In this document: in pieces, positions 45,260 through 53,784 of the stretch
Layout of the letters: each line of letters opens with the position of its first letter
How positions within the stretch are numbered: the first letter of the stretch is position 1
Assembly: GCA_016125475.1 (NCBI GenBank)
Contig: WGLR01000001.1
Coordinates: forward strand, 124,001-188,000
Direction of reading: 5' to 3'
Source: Betaproteobacteria bacterium
Lineage (GTDB): Bacteria; Pseudomonadota; Gammaproteobacteria; Burkholderiales; Ga0077523
Length of the DNA stretch: 64,000 nucleotides
Notes under the pieces: model-generated
The model's input: the letters and a program-made list of their open reading frames with translations, nothing else
Told to the model about the DNA's origin: nothing
Databases searched by the model: none
Position numbers and translations under genes: made by a program

Positions 45260-46479
45260 CGCGACGATTCCTCGAGAGGTGCCTCGGGCGGGAATCGCGC
45301 CACGAGCTCGAGTTCCGCGTTGCCACGTCGTACCCTGATGGGGAGCCAGCTGCCGAACGGCTCTCTGCCGATGCGCTCGACGGCATCGTCGATACCCCGG
45401 CAGGCTGCGCCACCGATCTGCACGAGCGTGTCGCCCGCACGCAGTCCTGTCGCCTCGGCGACGCTGCCCTTGCCGACTTCCTTCACGACCACGCCCGCGT
45501 CGGTCTGTTCGAGCCACACGCCCAGGCGCGGACGATCCCGGGCGTCGGCCTCGGCGTCGGGGGGCAGTCCGAAGACGACCGCGGCCGGTCGTGTCGCGAC
45601 GGCAGCACAGTCCGGTACGGCGTCCGACGGCAGCATCGACACGACGTCCGAGACCCCTAGGTCGCGCAGTTGTGCCTCCACGCCCCAGCCGTTCAGGACG
45701 TGCCCGCTGCCCATGATCGCGACGACCGTGGCGTCCGGATGGCGGGCCAGGGCATCCCGGATCCCGAAAGCCATCACACGGTCCCAGGTCTGCTGCGACT
45801 CCACGAAGCGCACGAACGCAGGGCTGTCGCGCAGGTTCATGCCGGCTTCGCCGTTCGGCGTACCGTGTCGGGAGAAGCTCTCGAACAGATAGTCCCGGTA
45901 GGCCGCAGCCGCAGGAGCCGGCGGCGTGATGCCCAGCAGCGCGAGCGCCCGGACGTTCGCGAATCCCTGCCGGTCCACGTCCCGCGTGACCGAAGCATCG
46001 ACGTTGATTCCCACCATCGGCATCCGCTGCATGCGCGCGAAACGGAATACCGGCAGGTAGAGGTCGGGCGCGTACCGCCACACCTGCCGCCACCGTGATC
46101 GCTCGAGGAACGCCCGCTCGGACAGGGTCCCGGCGCTCCACTGATCGAGCGCCGCCTGCGAGCTTCGCGGGAACATCTCCAGCGCGATCACGATCCGGGA
46201 TCTCCGGCCGAGCACGGCGGCGAGCGTCTGCAGTTCCCAGCGGTGGTGCGCCATGTTGTCGTGATGCTCGCCGAGCAGGAACACCCGCCGGTCCGCGAAC
46301 CGGTCCAGGGTGGCAGCGAGGGTTGTCGGACCCGCGTCGCCCGTGTCGGTCATCTGCCACGCACCGGCCGGTGGACACAGCGATTCCGTCGCGCGGGCAG
46401 CAGGGGCGGGACCGGCAGCGACGGCGAGAACTGCGCACACTGCCAGGAGGTGTCTGGGGAACGAAGGCATGCGTGTCAT
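45256..46479 (-). CDS. ChaN-like protein with C-terminal PDZ domain
   Basis: This 407-residue protein has a signal peptide (LLAVCAVLAVAAGPAPAARA). The ChaN/Tiki-type domain (about 45-290) has VFLLGEHHDNMAHHRWEL, IVIALEMFPRSSQAALDQW and VVAIMGSGHVLNGWGVE, with conserved His residues that bind haem or metal in this family. A PDZ-like domain follows (about 320-407: VVVKEVGKGSVAEATGLRAGDTLVQIGG split over residues about 335-365). ChaN proteins have been linked to haem or iron uptake. It is the first gene of a two-gene unit with the M1-like peptidase. ATG 46479 is favoured over 46470. Confidence 0.75.
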   Translation of the reverse strand: MTRMPSFPRHLLAVCAVLAVAAGPAPAARATESLCPPAGAWQMTDTGDAGPTTLAATLDRFADRRVFLLGEHHDNMAHHRWELQTLAAVLGRRSRIVIALEMFPRSSQAALDQWSAGTLSERAFLERSRWRQVWRYAPDLYLPVFRFARMQRMPMVGINVDASVTRDVDRQGFANVRALALLGITPPAPAAAAYRDYLFESFSRHGTPNGEAGMNLRDSPAFVRFVESQQTWDRVMAFGIRDALARHPDATVVAIMGSGHVLNGWGVEAQLRDLGVSDVVSMLPSDAVPDCAAVATRPAAVVFGLPPDAEADARDRPRLGVWLEQTDAGVVVKEVGKGSVAEATGLRAGDTLVQIGGAACRGIDDAVERIGREPFGSWLPIRVRRGNAELELVARFPPEAPLEESSR

Positions 46480-46595
46480 CCGGGAAATCACGGCGAGTCC
46501 GGCGAGCGCGAATCCGTCACGGCACCGACCCTCGAACCGGTCGACGCTCAGGGTATCATCTGCGACCGGTCCACAGCCTGTTCGCCCGTACTTCC

Positions 46596-47045
46596 ATGCC
46601 GTCTTCCACGCATCGTCCGACCGACATCGTGCTCCATCAGGGCTCACGCATTCTCGAGATCGCGTTCGACTCGGGCGAGCGTTTCCGGTTGCCCTGCGAG
46701 TACCTGCGCGTCTTCAGTCCTTCGGCGGAGGTGCGCGGACACGGGCCGGGGCAGGAGGTGCTCCAGGTCGGAAAGCGGGACGTGAACATCGAGACGATCG
46801 AGCCCGTCGGTGCCTATGCGGTGAAGCTCGTCTTCTCGGACGGTCACGACACGGGACTCTACTCCTGGGACTGTCTGTACGAGCTGGGCCGTGACCAGGA
46901 ACGCAACTGGAAGCGCTACCTCGACCGTCTGAAGGCTGCCGGCGCCTCGCGCGACCCGGCAGGGGCGGTGAACCTCCACAAGTTCAAGCGTGCGGAAGCG
47001 CCGGAGCCGGCGCCACGATTCCGGGAGCCCCCGACGGATGAGTAA
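46596..47045 (+). CDS. DUF971 domain protein
   Basis: This 149-residue protein carries the DUF971 fold (the N-terminal domain of gamma-butyrobetaine hydroxylase): [33 protein letters not shown] (split over residues 11-43), then [26 protein letters not shown]. Bacterial stand-alone members are predicted Fe-S-related proteins of uncertain role. The ATG at 46596 fits the family N-terminus. Its last eight bases overlap ubiE, so it is translationally coupled to quinone biosynthesis genes. It diverges from the ChaN-PDZ gene. Confidence 0.88.
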   Translation: MPSSTHRPTDIVLHQGSRILEIAFDSGERFRLPCEYLRVFSPSAEVRGHGPGQEVLQVGKRDVNIETIEPVGAYAVKLVFSDGHDTGLYSWDCLYELGRDQERNWKRYLDRLKAAGASRDPAGAVNLHKFKRAEAPEPAPRFREPPTDE

Positions 47046-47769
47046 GACCCATTTCGGCTATCGGCAGGTCGACGAGTCCGACAAGGCCCGTCGCGTCGGC
47101 GAGGTGTTCCGCTCGGTCGCGCCGAGCTACGACCTCATGAACGACCTCATGTCCGCCGGCCTGCACCGGATCTGGAAGCGGTTCGCGGTGGATGCCTGCA
47201 TGGTGCGGCCGGGGCACAACGTGCTCGACGTCGCGGGCGGGACGGGCGACATGACCAGGCTGCTCGCGCGACGCGTCGCCGCGTCCGGGAACGTCTGGCT
47301 CACGGACATCAACGGCCCCATGCTGCAAGCGGGCCGCGACCGGCTCCTCGACGCAGGTGTCGTCGTGCCCGTCACGCGCTGCGATGCCGAGAAGCTGCCG
47401 TTTCGCGATGCCTTCTTCGATTGTGTCTGTGTCGCGTTCGGATTGCGGAACATGACGCACAAGGATCTCGCGCTCGCGGAGTTCCACCGCGTGCTGCGTC
47501 CCGGCGGCCGCCTCGTGGTGCTGGAATTCTCCAGGGTCTGGAAGCCGCTCGCGCCCCTCTACGATGCGTACTCGTTCGGCGTGTTGCCCGCCATGGGCCG
47601 CCTCGTCGCCCGCGACGCGGACGCCTACCGCTATCTCGCCGAGTCCATCCGCATGCATCCGGGTCAGGAAGAACTCAAGGCGATGATGGAGACGGCCGCG
47701 TTCGAGTCGGTCGAATACTTCAACCTCACCGGCGGTGTCGTGGCAGTCCATCGCGGCTGGGTGAGCTAG
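47038..47769 (+). CDS. ubiE: Ubiquinone/menaquinone C-methyltransferase UbiE
   Basis: This 243-residue SAM-dependent enzyme methylates the quinone ring at C2 in ubiquinone and menaquinone synthesis. It starts [22 protein letters not shown], the UbiE N-terminus. [24 protein letters not shown] motif [14 protein letters not shown] and [25 protein letters not shown] (across residues about 134-158) are present. [18 protein letters not shown] is a UbiE-specific segment. Length is typical (about 240-250). The start overlaps DUF971, and ubiJ follows after 28 bases. Confidence 0.96.
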   Translation: MSKTHFGYRQVDESDKARRVGEVFRSVAPSYDLMNDLMSAGLHRIWKRFAVDACMVRPGHNVLDVAGGTGDMTRLLARRVAASGNVWLTDINGPMLQAGRDRLLDAGVVVPVTRCDAEKLPFRDAFFDCVCVAFGLRNMTHKDLALAEFHRVLRPGGRLVVLEFSRVWKPLAPLYDAYSFGVLPAMGRLVARDADAYRYLAESIRMHPGQEELKAMMETAAFESVEYFNLTGGVVAVHRGWVS

Positions 47770-47797
47770 CCCGTCGACCGGAGAGGCCCCGAGAACC

Positions 47798-48397
47798 ATG
47801 ATGACCCGCCAGGTCGCCGCAGCGGTTAACCACATGCTTGCGCAGGCGCAGTGGGCGCGGGACACGCTTCATCCCTTTTCGGGAAAGGTTGTCCGCGTGG
47901 AAATGGCCCCCGCGACGGTCCGTCTCGCCATCACGGCCACGGGCGAGGTCACGGCCGCGGGGACGGAGACGGAGACCGCGCTCACCGTGCGCCTGAGTCC
48001 GCTCACGGCTGCACGCCTCGCGGGCGGCGATCTTTCCGCGCGCAGCGACGTCGACACCGAGGGCGACGATGCGCTGGCACGCGCCGTCTGGCACGTCGCG
48101 TCGAACCTCAGGTGGGATGCCGAGGAGGACCTGTCGCGCCTCGTCGGCGACATCGCGGCCCACAGGATCGCGGGCGCCGCACGCAGCGCGAAGGCTGCCG
48201 GCTCGGACGCGCTCGCGCGCACGGGCGTGGCGATCGCCGAATACGTCACGGAAGAGGCGCATCTGTCGCCGCCCGCGGCCGAGCTGGAGGACTTCCTGCA
48301 TCGGGTAGACGAGCTGCGCGACGACGTCGACCGACTCGAGAGTCGCATCGCGAGGCTCGAACGCGGGGCCGGCGGCCAGGCCGACGATGGGCAGTAG
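47798..48397 (+). CDS. ubiJ: Ubiquinone biosynthesis accessory factor UbiJ
   Basis: This 199-residue protein has an SCP2-like lipid-binding domain (about 10-110: ALTVRLSPLTAARLAGGDLS) and a C-terminal coiled coil (RVDELRDDVDRLESRIARLE). UbiJ, with UbiK, organises the soluble Ubi complex. Length matches (about 200). Conservation is low in this family, so the call leans on its position between ubiE and ubiB, the standard order. Two ATG codons in tandem make the exact start uncertain by one residue. Confidence 0.88.
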   Translation: MMTRQVAAAVNHMLAQAQWARDTLHPFSGKVVRVEMAPATVRLAITATGEVTAAGTETETALTVRLSPLTAARLAGGDLSARSDVDTEGDDALARAVWHVASNLRWDAEEDLSRLVGDIAAHRIAGAARSAKAAGSDALARTGVAIAEYVTEEAHLSPPAAELEDFLHRVDELRDDVDRLESRIARLERGAGGQADDGQ

Positions 48398-48424
48398 CGC
48401 GCCGCGCGGCGGGCAGGCATCACG

Positions 48425-49951
48425 ATGATGCAGTGGTTCCGCCTCGCGAAGATCCTCCTCGTCGCCACGCGCTTCGGTCTCGACGAGTTCGTCTTCGCAC
48501 ACTCGGCACTGCGCTGGTTGCGGCCCGTCATCCGCGTGATCACCTTCTGGCGCCGGTTCGACCTCCCGCGTGGCGCCAGGCTGCGCAGGGCCCTGGAGGA
48601 CCTCGGGCCGATCTTCGTGAAGTTCGGGCAGGTGCTCTCGACGCGACGGGATCTCCTGCCGCTCGACATCGCGAACGAACTCGCACTTCTCCAGGACCGT
48701 GTGCCCCCGTTTCCGTCGGAGCAGGTGCTCGCCCGGCTCGAGCGTGTGTACGGCAAGCCCGTCGATCTCGTCTTCGCATCGTTCGAACGCGAGGCGGTCG
48801 CCAGTGCGTCCGTGGCACAGGTGCACTTCGCCGTCCTGCCCGACGGTCGCGAAGCGGCGGTCAAGGTGCTGCGGCCGGGCATCGAACGAATCATCTCCCG
48901 CGACCTCGCGCTGCTGGACACCGCCGCCGGCCTTGCGGAGGCCGTCTGGTCAGGCAGCAAGCGCCTCAAGCCCCGTGAGGTGATCGGCGAGTTCAAGAAG
49001 CACCTGCACGACGAACTCGACCTGCTGCGGGAAGCCGCGAGTGCCAGCCAGCTGCGCCGGAACTTCCGCGATTCGAACCTTCTGCGGGTGCCCGAGGTGT
49101 TCTGGGACTGGTGCACCACCGAGGTCATGGTGATGGAGCGCATGTACGGCACGCCCATATCGCACGTCGCCGAGCTCCGTGGCCAGGGAATCGACATCTC
49201 GAAGCTGTCGCGCACGGGCGTCGAGATCTTCTTCACCCAGGTGTTCCGCGACGGTTTCTTTCACGCGGACATGCACCCCGGAAACATCCTCGTCGCGAAG
49301 GACGGCCGCTACGTCGCGCTCGATTTCGGCATCATGGGAACGCTGAACGACGTGGACAAGAACTATCTCGCGCAGAACTTCCTCGCGTTCTTCCGCCGCG
49401 ACTATCGTCGCGTCGCGCAGGCCCACGTGGACGCGGGGTGGGTGCCGGCGGGCACGCGCGTGGACGAGTTCGAGTCCGCCATCCGGGCCGTCTGCGAACC
49501 GATCTTCGACAGGCCGCTGAAGGAGATCTCGTTCGGCAAGGTCCTGTTGAGGCTGTTCCAGACAGCACGCCGGTTCAACCTGGAGGTCCAGCCGCAACTG
49601 GTCCTGCTCCAGAAGACCCTCCTCAACATCGAGGGCGTGGGCCGCGAGCTCGATCCGGATCTCGATCTCTGGAAGACGGCCAAGCCCTACCTCGAGCGCT
49701 GGATGTCCGAACAGATCGGCTGGCGCGGGTGGTGGCGGCACCTGCAGGAGGAGGCGCCCTACTGGGCTGCCGCGATGCCCCAGCTGCCGAGGCTCGTGCA
49801 CCGGGTGCTGTCCGAGCCGTCTCCCCACGCGCTCGAGGAAACCGTGCGCCGCCTCACGCGGGAGCAGCGCCGGCAGACGCGCTGGCTCACCGCGATCGCG
49901 GCCCTGCTCGTCATCCTGCTCGCTGCGGCAGTCTTCCTGATCGCGCGCTGA
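48425..49951 (+). CDS. ubiB: UbiB-family atypical kinase/ATPase
   Basis: This 508-residue protein is UbiB/ADCK-type, required for ubiquinone biosynthesis. The KxGQ motif is [16 protein letters not shown] (about residue 62). The A-rich loop [14 protein letters not shown] and the kinase Lys in [10 protein letters not shown] follow. [13 protein letters not shown] and VALDFGIMG form the catalytic site. A C-terminal hydrophobic pair ([18 protein letters not shown]) anchors it in the membrane. Length is a little shorter than E. coli UbiB (546). It ends the ubiE-ubiJ-ubiB block. Confidence 0.95.
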   Translation: MMQWFRLAKILLVATRFGLDEFVFAHSALRWLRPVIRVITFWRRFDLPRGARLRRALEDLGPIFVKFGQVLSTRRDLLPLDIANELALLQDRVPPFPSEQVLARLERVYGKPVDLVFASFEREAVASASVAQVHFAVLPDGREAAVKVLRPGIERIISRDLALLDTAAGLAEAVWSGSKRLKPREVIGEFKKHLHDELDLLREAASASQLRRNFRDSNLLRVPEVFWDWCTTEVMVMERMYGTPISHVAELRGQGIDISKLSRTGVEIFFTQVFRDGFFHADMHPGNILVAKDGRYVALDFGIMGTLNDVDKNYLAQNFLAFFRRDYRRVAQAHVDAGWVPAGTRVDEFESAIRAVCEPIFDRPLKEISFGKVLLRLFQTARRFNLEVQPQLVLLQKTLLNIEGVGRELDPDLDLWKTAKPYLERWMSEQIGWRGWWRHLQEEAPYWAAAMPQLPRLVHRVLSEPSPHALEETVRRLTREQRRQTRWLTAIAALLVILLAAAVFLIAR

Positions 49952-49960
49952 GCCGTCCGC

Positions 49961-51424
49961 TCAGGCCAGCATGCTTTCGGCCCGATGGTGCGGGTCGTGG
50001 CGATTCCTGAACCACTGTGGTGCGAGCGAACCCGCGAACATTCCGGCGAACGCCGCGATGAGGCCCGCGAGCTGCCCCGGGAAATCGTCGCCGAGCGAGG
50101 TGACTTCCGGGAAGAACAGGATCCACGTCCCCACGCCGCAGACGATCGAGACGATGGCGCCCTGCGTCGTCGCGCGGCGCCAGTAGAGACCGACGAACAG
50201 CGGCACGAACGCGCCCACGAGCGTGACCTGGTACGCGGACGACACGAGGTCGTAGATCGGGGTGCCCTTCATCACGATGGCGTACGTGAGCACCAGGCAC
50301 GTGAAGACGACGATCGTCCAGCGCGTCGCGAGGAGCTGCTCGCGGTCGGTCATGCGCGGCCGCAGGTTCTTGAGGATGTTCTCGACGAAGCTGGTGCTCG
50401 GCGCGAGCAGCGTGGCCGACGACGTGCTCTTGATCGCGGACAGCAGCGCGCCGAAGAAGAAGATCTGCATCACGAGCGGCATCTTCGTGAGCACGAACGT
50501 CGGTAGCAGTCGCTGGTAGTCGTCCCGCGCGATGTCGAGCGCGGACTGCCCCATCACGACGACCGCGCACGACACCACGAACATCGGAACGAACGCGAAC
50601 AGGATGTAGCTCGCGCCACCGATCACCGCACCGCTGCGGGCCGTCTCCGCCGTCCGGGCCGAGGTCACGCGCTGGAAGACGTCCTGCTGCGGAATGCTCC
50701 CGAGCATCATCGTGAGTCCCGCCGCCAGGAAGAACGAGACGTCCTTGAACGTGGGCGCGGGCCAGAAGTTCCAGAGGTCCTTGCTCGTGGCCATCGCGAA
50801 CACCTTGTCGGCCCCGCCTGCGAGCGTGCTCGAGTAGATCGCGATCGCGGTGAGCCCGAGGACGAGGACGATCATCTGGATGAAGTCCGTCCACGCGACA
50901 GCGAGGAAACCGCCGATCACCACGTACACGAGCACCGCGATCGTGCCCACGATCATGCCCGTGCTCTGCGACATCGCCCCGTGCGTGAGCACGGAGAACA
51001 CGAGTCCGAGCGCGGTGATCTGTGCGGCGACCCACCCGAGATAGCTCAGGATGATCGCCGACGAGCAGAAGACCTCGATACCCTTGCCGAAGCGCTTCCG
51101 GTAGAAGTCGCCGATCGTGAGGAGGTTCTGCCTGTAGAGGCGCACCGCGAAGAAGAGTCCGACGAGGATCAGGCACGTGCCTGCTCCGAACGGATCCTCC
51201 ACGATCGACCCGAGGCCGCCCTGCACGAATTGTGCGGGAATGCCCATCACCGTCTCGGCGCCGAACCACGTCGCGAACGTCGTGGTGATCACCATGATGA
51301 GGGGCAGGCTGCGACCGGCGATCGCGAAGTCCTTGGTGGTCTTGATGCGGGTGCCGGCCCACACGCCAAGTGCGAGCGTGCCGAGCAGATAGAGGACGAC
51401 GAAGACGATCAGGGTGACGTTCAT
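49961..51424 (-). CDS. Sodium:solute symporter family transporter
   Basis: This 487-residue protein has about 13 hydrophobic segments and the SSS (solute:sodium symporter) pattern. DFAIAGRSLPLIMVITTTFATWFGAETVMGIPAQFVQGGLG is spread over residues about 32-72, FLAVAWTDFIQMIVLVLGL marks the sodium-site helix, and GALLSAIKSTSSATLLAPS is typical of TM8. The substrate is unknown: related proteins carry proline, pantothenate or acetate. It converges on ubiB, with nine bases between the stops. An AATATTAT stretch upstream (about 51497) offers a candidate -10 for the minus strand. Confidence 0.9.
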   Translation of the reverse strand: MNVTLIVFVVLYLLGTLALGVWAGTRIKTTKDFAIAGRSLPLIMVITTTFATWFGAETVMGIPAQFVQGGLGSIVEDPFGAGTCLILVGLFFAVRLYRQNLLTIGDFYRKRFGKGIEVFCSSAIILSYLGWVAAQITALGLVFSVLTHGAMSQSTGMIVGTIAVLVYVVIGGFLAVAWTDFIQMIVLVLGLTAIAIYSSTLAGGADKVFAMATSKDLWNFWPAPTFKDVSFFLAAGLTMMLGSIPQQDVFQRVTSARTAETARSGAVIGGASYILFAFVPMFVVSCAVVVMGQSALDIARDDYQRLLPTFVLTKMPLVMQIFFFGALLSAIKSTSSATLLAPSTSFVENILKNLRPRMTDREQLLATRWTIVVFTCLVLTYAIVMKGTPIYDLVSSAYQVTLVGAFVPLFVGLYWRRATTQGAIVSIVCGVGTWILFFPEVTSLGDDFPGQLAGLIAAFAGMFAGSLAPQWFRNRHDPHHRAESMLA

Positions 51425-51626
51425 GCGCGATCTGGTGGGACTTCGATTGGAACACCGGCGAACTCCCTCGCTCGAAGCCCGCCTCCCGGCCGCGAATATT
51501 ATCCGTGCACGGGTGCGCCTGAACAGCCGGGAGCGAGCGTTCGTGCGCGACGCCGGCGAGCAGGTGGACCGCTCCGCCCTCGGCCGCTACGATGCGCCGG
51601 CAACGCACCTCCCACGGATCCCGATC

Positions 51627-51845
51627 GTGAGCCAGACTTCCCGTTCATCAGATACCTGCCCGCGATGCGGGGCGCGCTTCCGCTGCGGCATGCAGGACAC
51701 ACCGCCTTGCGCGTGTACGACGGTTCGTCTCACCGACGTCGTGCTGGCGCGGTTGCGCGAACGCTACGAGGGCTGTCTGTGCCCCGCCTGCCTGCGCGCG
51801 CTCGCGGCCGATCCCGGTCTGGTCCGCCGCGATGCCGGATCGTGA
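51627..51845 (+). CDS. Cysteine-rich CWC family protein
   Basis: This 72-residue protein starts with GTG. Its pattern CPRCGARFRCGM, CACTT and GCLCPACL, with seven or more Cys in two clusters, matches the CWC family of small probable zinc-binding proteins. The function is unknown. A longer in-frame extension exists upstream (from 51414) but looks non-coding. No strong Shine-Dalgarno is seen; the start is therefore provisional. The upstream 200 bases separate it from the divergent symporter. Confidence 0.75.
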   Translation: MSQTSRSSDTCPRCGARFRCGMQDTPPCACTTVRLTDVVLARLRERYEGCLCPACLRALAADPGLVRRDAGS

Positions 51846-52186
51846 CCTCGCCGTTCGTTACGAGGCCTGCGGCGGCGGCAGGTCGGTCCCGATAGACTGA
51901 GCGTGCCTCGAACCCGCGCCTGCGTACGATTTCCTCGAGGTAGCGCCACGAAACGTCGAGCCGGCCGCCGAAGAGCGCGCAGTCTCCCAAGCGAAATCAG
52001 CGGTTCACGAGACGGTTCAGGGCCACGCTGACATTTGTGAGCTTGCGTCGGTGCGCGTGGGGGAGAGTTCGAACGCCCGATCCCGCGCGGCGGCACGTGT
52101 CAGCCTCGTGCACGGGTCGTGCGCTAAGATCGCGATCCCGAGCGGCAGGCGTCCCCTCACTTCAATCCAACTGCGAGATTCCCGAC
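51846..52186 (+). other. Intergenic stretch, little recognised
   Basis: These 341 bases lie between the CWC gene and the SGNH hydrolase gene. The only signal I trust is a -10-like TAAGAT at 52125-52130, about 57 bases before the hydrolase ATG. No RNA gene or repeat was recognised. A minus-strand open frame at the left end overlaps the CWC gene and is not supported. Confidence 0.4.
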
Positions 52187-52831
52187 ATGCAGCAGATCCT
52201 CGTCTACTCCGATTCGCTTTCGTGGGGCATCGTCCCGGATACCCGGCGTCGCCTCGACTTTTCGCAGCGCTGGCCGGGCGTGCTCGAGATCGGACTCAAT
52301 CGCGCAGGTCGGAACGTGCGCGTGATCGAGGACTGCCTGAACGGACGCCGCACGGTGTGGGACGATCCTTTCAAGCCCGGGCGCAACGGCCTGACGGGCC
52401 TCGCTCAGCGCATCGAGATCAACTCCCCGCTCGCGCTCGTGATCCTCGCGCTCGGCACGAACGATTTCCAGTCCATGCACGCGTTCAACGCCTGGCATTC
52501 CTCTCAGGGGATCGCGACGCTCGTGAACACGATCCGCCAGGCGCCGATCGAGCCCGGCATGCCCGTGCCGCCCATCCTCGTCGTCGCGCCGCCGCCCATG
52601 GGCACCCCCAAGGGTTCCATCGCACCGAAGTTCGCGGGCGGCGAACTGAGGTGCAAGGGGCTCGCGGAAGCCTACAGGACGGTCTGCGCGACGCTCGGAT
52701 GCGCGTTCTTCGATGCGGGTTCCGTTACGGATTCGAGCCGGGTGGACGGCATCCATCTGGACGCCGACCAGCACGGAGTGCTCGGCGCCGCGCTCGTCGA
52801 TCCCGTCGCGGGCCTTCTCGGCGAAGCGTGA
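52187..52831 (+). CDS. SGNH/GDSL-type hydrolase
   Basis: This 214-residue protein has the SGNH blocks: block I VYSDSLSWG with the catalytic Ser, block III LGTNDFQS and block V DGIHLDADQH with Asp and His. It is an esterase or lipase-type enzyme; cytosolic members resemble arylesterase and lysophospholipase-like TesA. No signal peptide is present, unlike E. coli TesA. The ATG at 52187 is seven codons before block I. It is probably monocistronic. Confidence 0.88.
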   Translation: MQQILVYSDSLSWGIVPDTRRRLDFSQRWPGVLEIGLNRAGRNVRVIEDCLNGRRTVWDDPFKPGRNGLTGLAQRIEINSPLALVILALGTNDFQSMHAFNAWHSSQGIATLVNTIRQAPIEPGMPVPPILVVAPPPMGTPKGSIAPKFAGGELRCKGLAEAYRTVCATLGCAFFDAGSVTDSSRVDGIHLDADQHGVLGAALVDPVAGLLGEA

Positions 52832-52855
52832 TCGCGCCGGGCCGGGAGGCCCGGA

Positions 52856-53113
52856 TCAGGAATCTTCCAGATCGCGCTTCTTCTGGGCGAATTCCTCGGC
52901 GCCGATCTCGCCGCGCGCGTAACGCTCCTTGAGGATGTCCATTGCCGATTTGCGGGGCGGGCCCGACGCCGGCCCCCCCGGCCAGCCGCCGGTCCTCGCG
53001 CCGACCAGCCAGAGGATCAGCACGACCACCACCGTGAGCAACAACCAGCCCCAGAACATGTGATCCCCCGACATGTGATCGGCCCACATCTGGGCGCCCC
53101 AGGAACCCATCAT
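52856..53113 (-). CDS. Membrane protein with SHOCT domain
   Basis: This 85-residue protein has one transmembrane helix (residues about 20-37, WGWLLLTVVVVLILWLVG) after a His- and Met-rich N-terminus (MWADHMSGDHMF). The short C-terminal SHOCT motif is ILKERYARGEIGAEEFAQKK. The Met/His-rich start may bind copper; that is inference. SHOCT domains occur in many short oligomerising proteins. The function is unknown. The 190 bases beyond its start (53114-53304) hold no recognised gene. Confidence 0.82.
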   Translation of the reverse strand: MMGSWGAQMWADHMSGDHMFWGWLLLTVVVVLILWLVGARTGGWPGGPASGPPRKSAMDILKERYARGEIGAEEFAQKKRDLEDS

Positions 53114-53304
53114 CCGCCTGCCTCTGCCCTCGCGACGCCAGCCCTTCGCGGCGGTGCCGCCTGCACGAACTTGGTGCGGCCGACTCTACGCCCGTTGCTT
53201 CCCTGCCGCAACGCGTCGCACCGAGGGGGACACACCCGCACGACCGGGGTCAGGCCTGCGTTCCCGTATGGACGGTCGCGGTGCGAATCGCCCACGGCAT
53301 CCCG

Positions 53305-53784
53305 TCACGACTCGCGTGGGGCCGGGTGGATGTCGTCCACCCAGTGCACGGTCTCGGGCTTCTCGACGACGGGGATGTCGAGGTTCACGACGACCGGGTC
53401 CTGCCCGCTGCGGCACAGCACGCAGGACAGGGGTTCGGTGTCGGACGCGTTGATCTCCTGGTGAGGCACGAACGGCGGCACGTAGATGAAATCGCCGGGA
53501 CCCGCCTCCGCCGTGAACTCCAGGCTGTCACCCCAGCGCATGCGCGCCTTCCCGCTCACGACGTAGATCACGCTCTCGACGGGACCGTGATGGTGCGCAC
53601 CGGTCTTCGCATTCGCGTGTATGACGACCGTCCCTGCCCACAGCTTCTCGGCACCGCAGCGCGCGTTCGTGATCGCGGCCGCGCGGTTCATCCCCTGGGT
53701 CTGCGGCGTGTTGACGTCGAGCTCGGTACCCTTGACCACGCGAACCCCGTGAAACTTCCAGTCGGAAACCTTGGAATCACTCAT
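53305..53784 (-). CDS. Cupin-domain protein
   Basis: This 159-residue protein has a single cupin barrel. The first cupin motif shows GAHHHGPVESVIYVVSG with the His-His and Glu metal ligands, and the second is GDFIYVPPFVPHQEIN. The metal and substrate are unknown. Its start overlaps the stop of the upstream FAD/Fe-S dehydrogenase by four bases (ATGA), so the two are coupled; a role in the same pathway is inferred. Confidence 0.87.
   Translation of the reverse strand: MSDSKVSDWKFHGVRVVKGTELDVNTPQTQGMNRAAAITNARCGAEKLWAGTVVIHANAKTGAHHHGPVESVIYVVSGKARMRWGDSLEFTAEAGPGDFIYVPPFVPHQEINASDTEPLSCVLCRSGQDPVVVNLDIPVVEKPETVHWVDDIHPAPRES

Noticed and set aside
43811-45892. 693-residue plus-strand frame opposite the M1-like and ChaN-PDZ genes
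   Set aside because: The composition is a GC-skewed mirror of the real genes, with no motif.
51730-51990. Minus-strand 86-residue frame near the CWC gene
   Set aside because: Its first part looks mildly protein-like, but it overlaps the CWC gene, has no ribosome binding site and turns into Arg-rich sequence.
52065-52090. GAGTTCGAACGCCC, resembling a tRNA T-arm
   Set aside because: The flanking bases do not form a T-stem, and no acceptor or anticodon stem can be built upstream.
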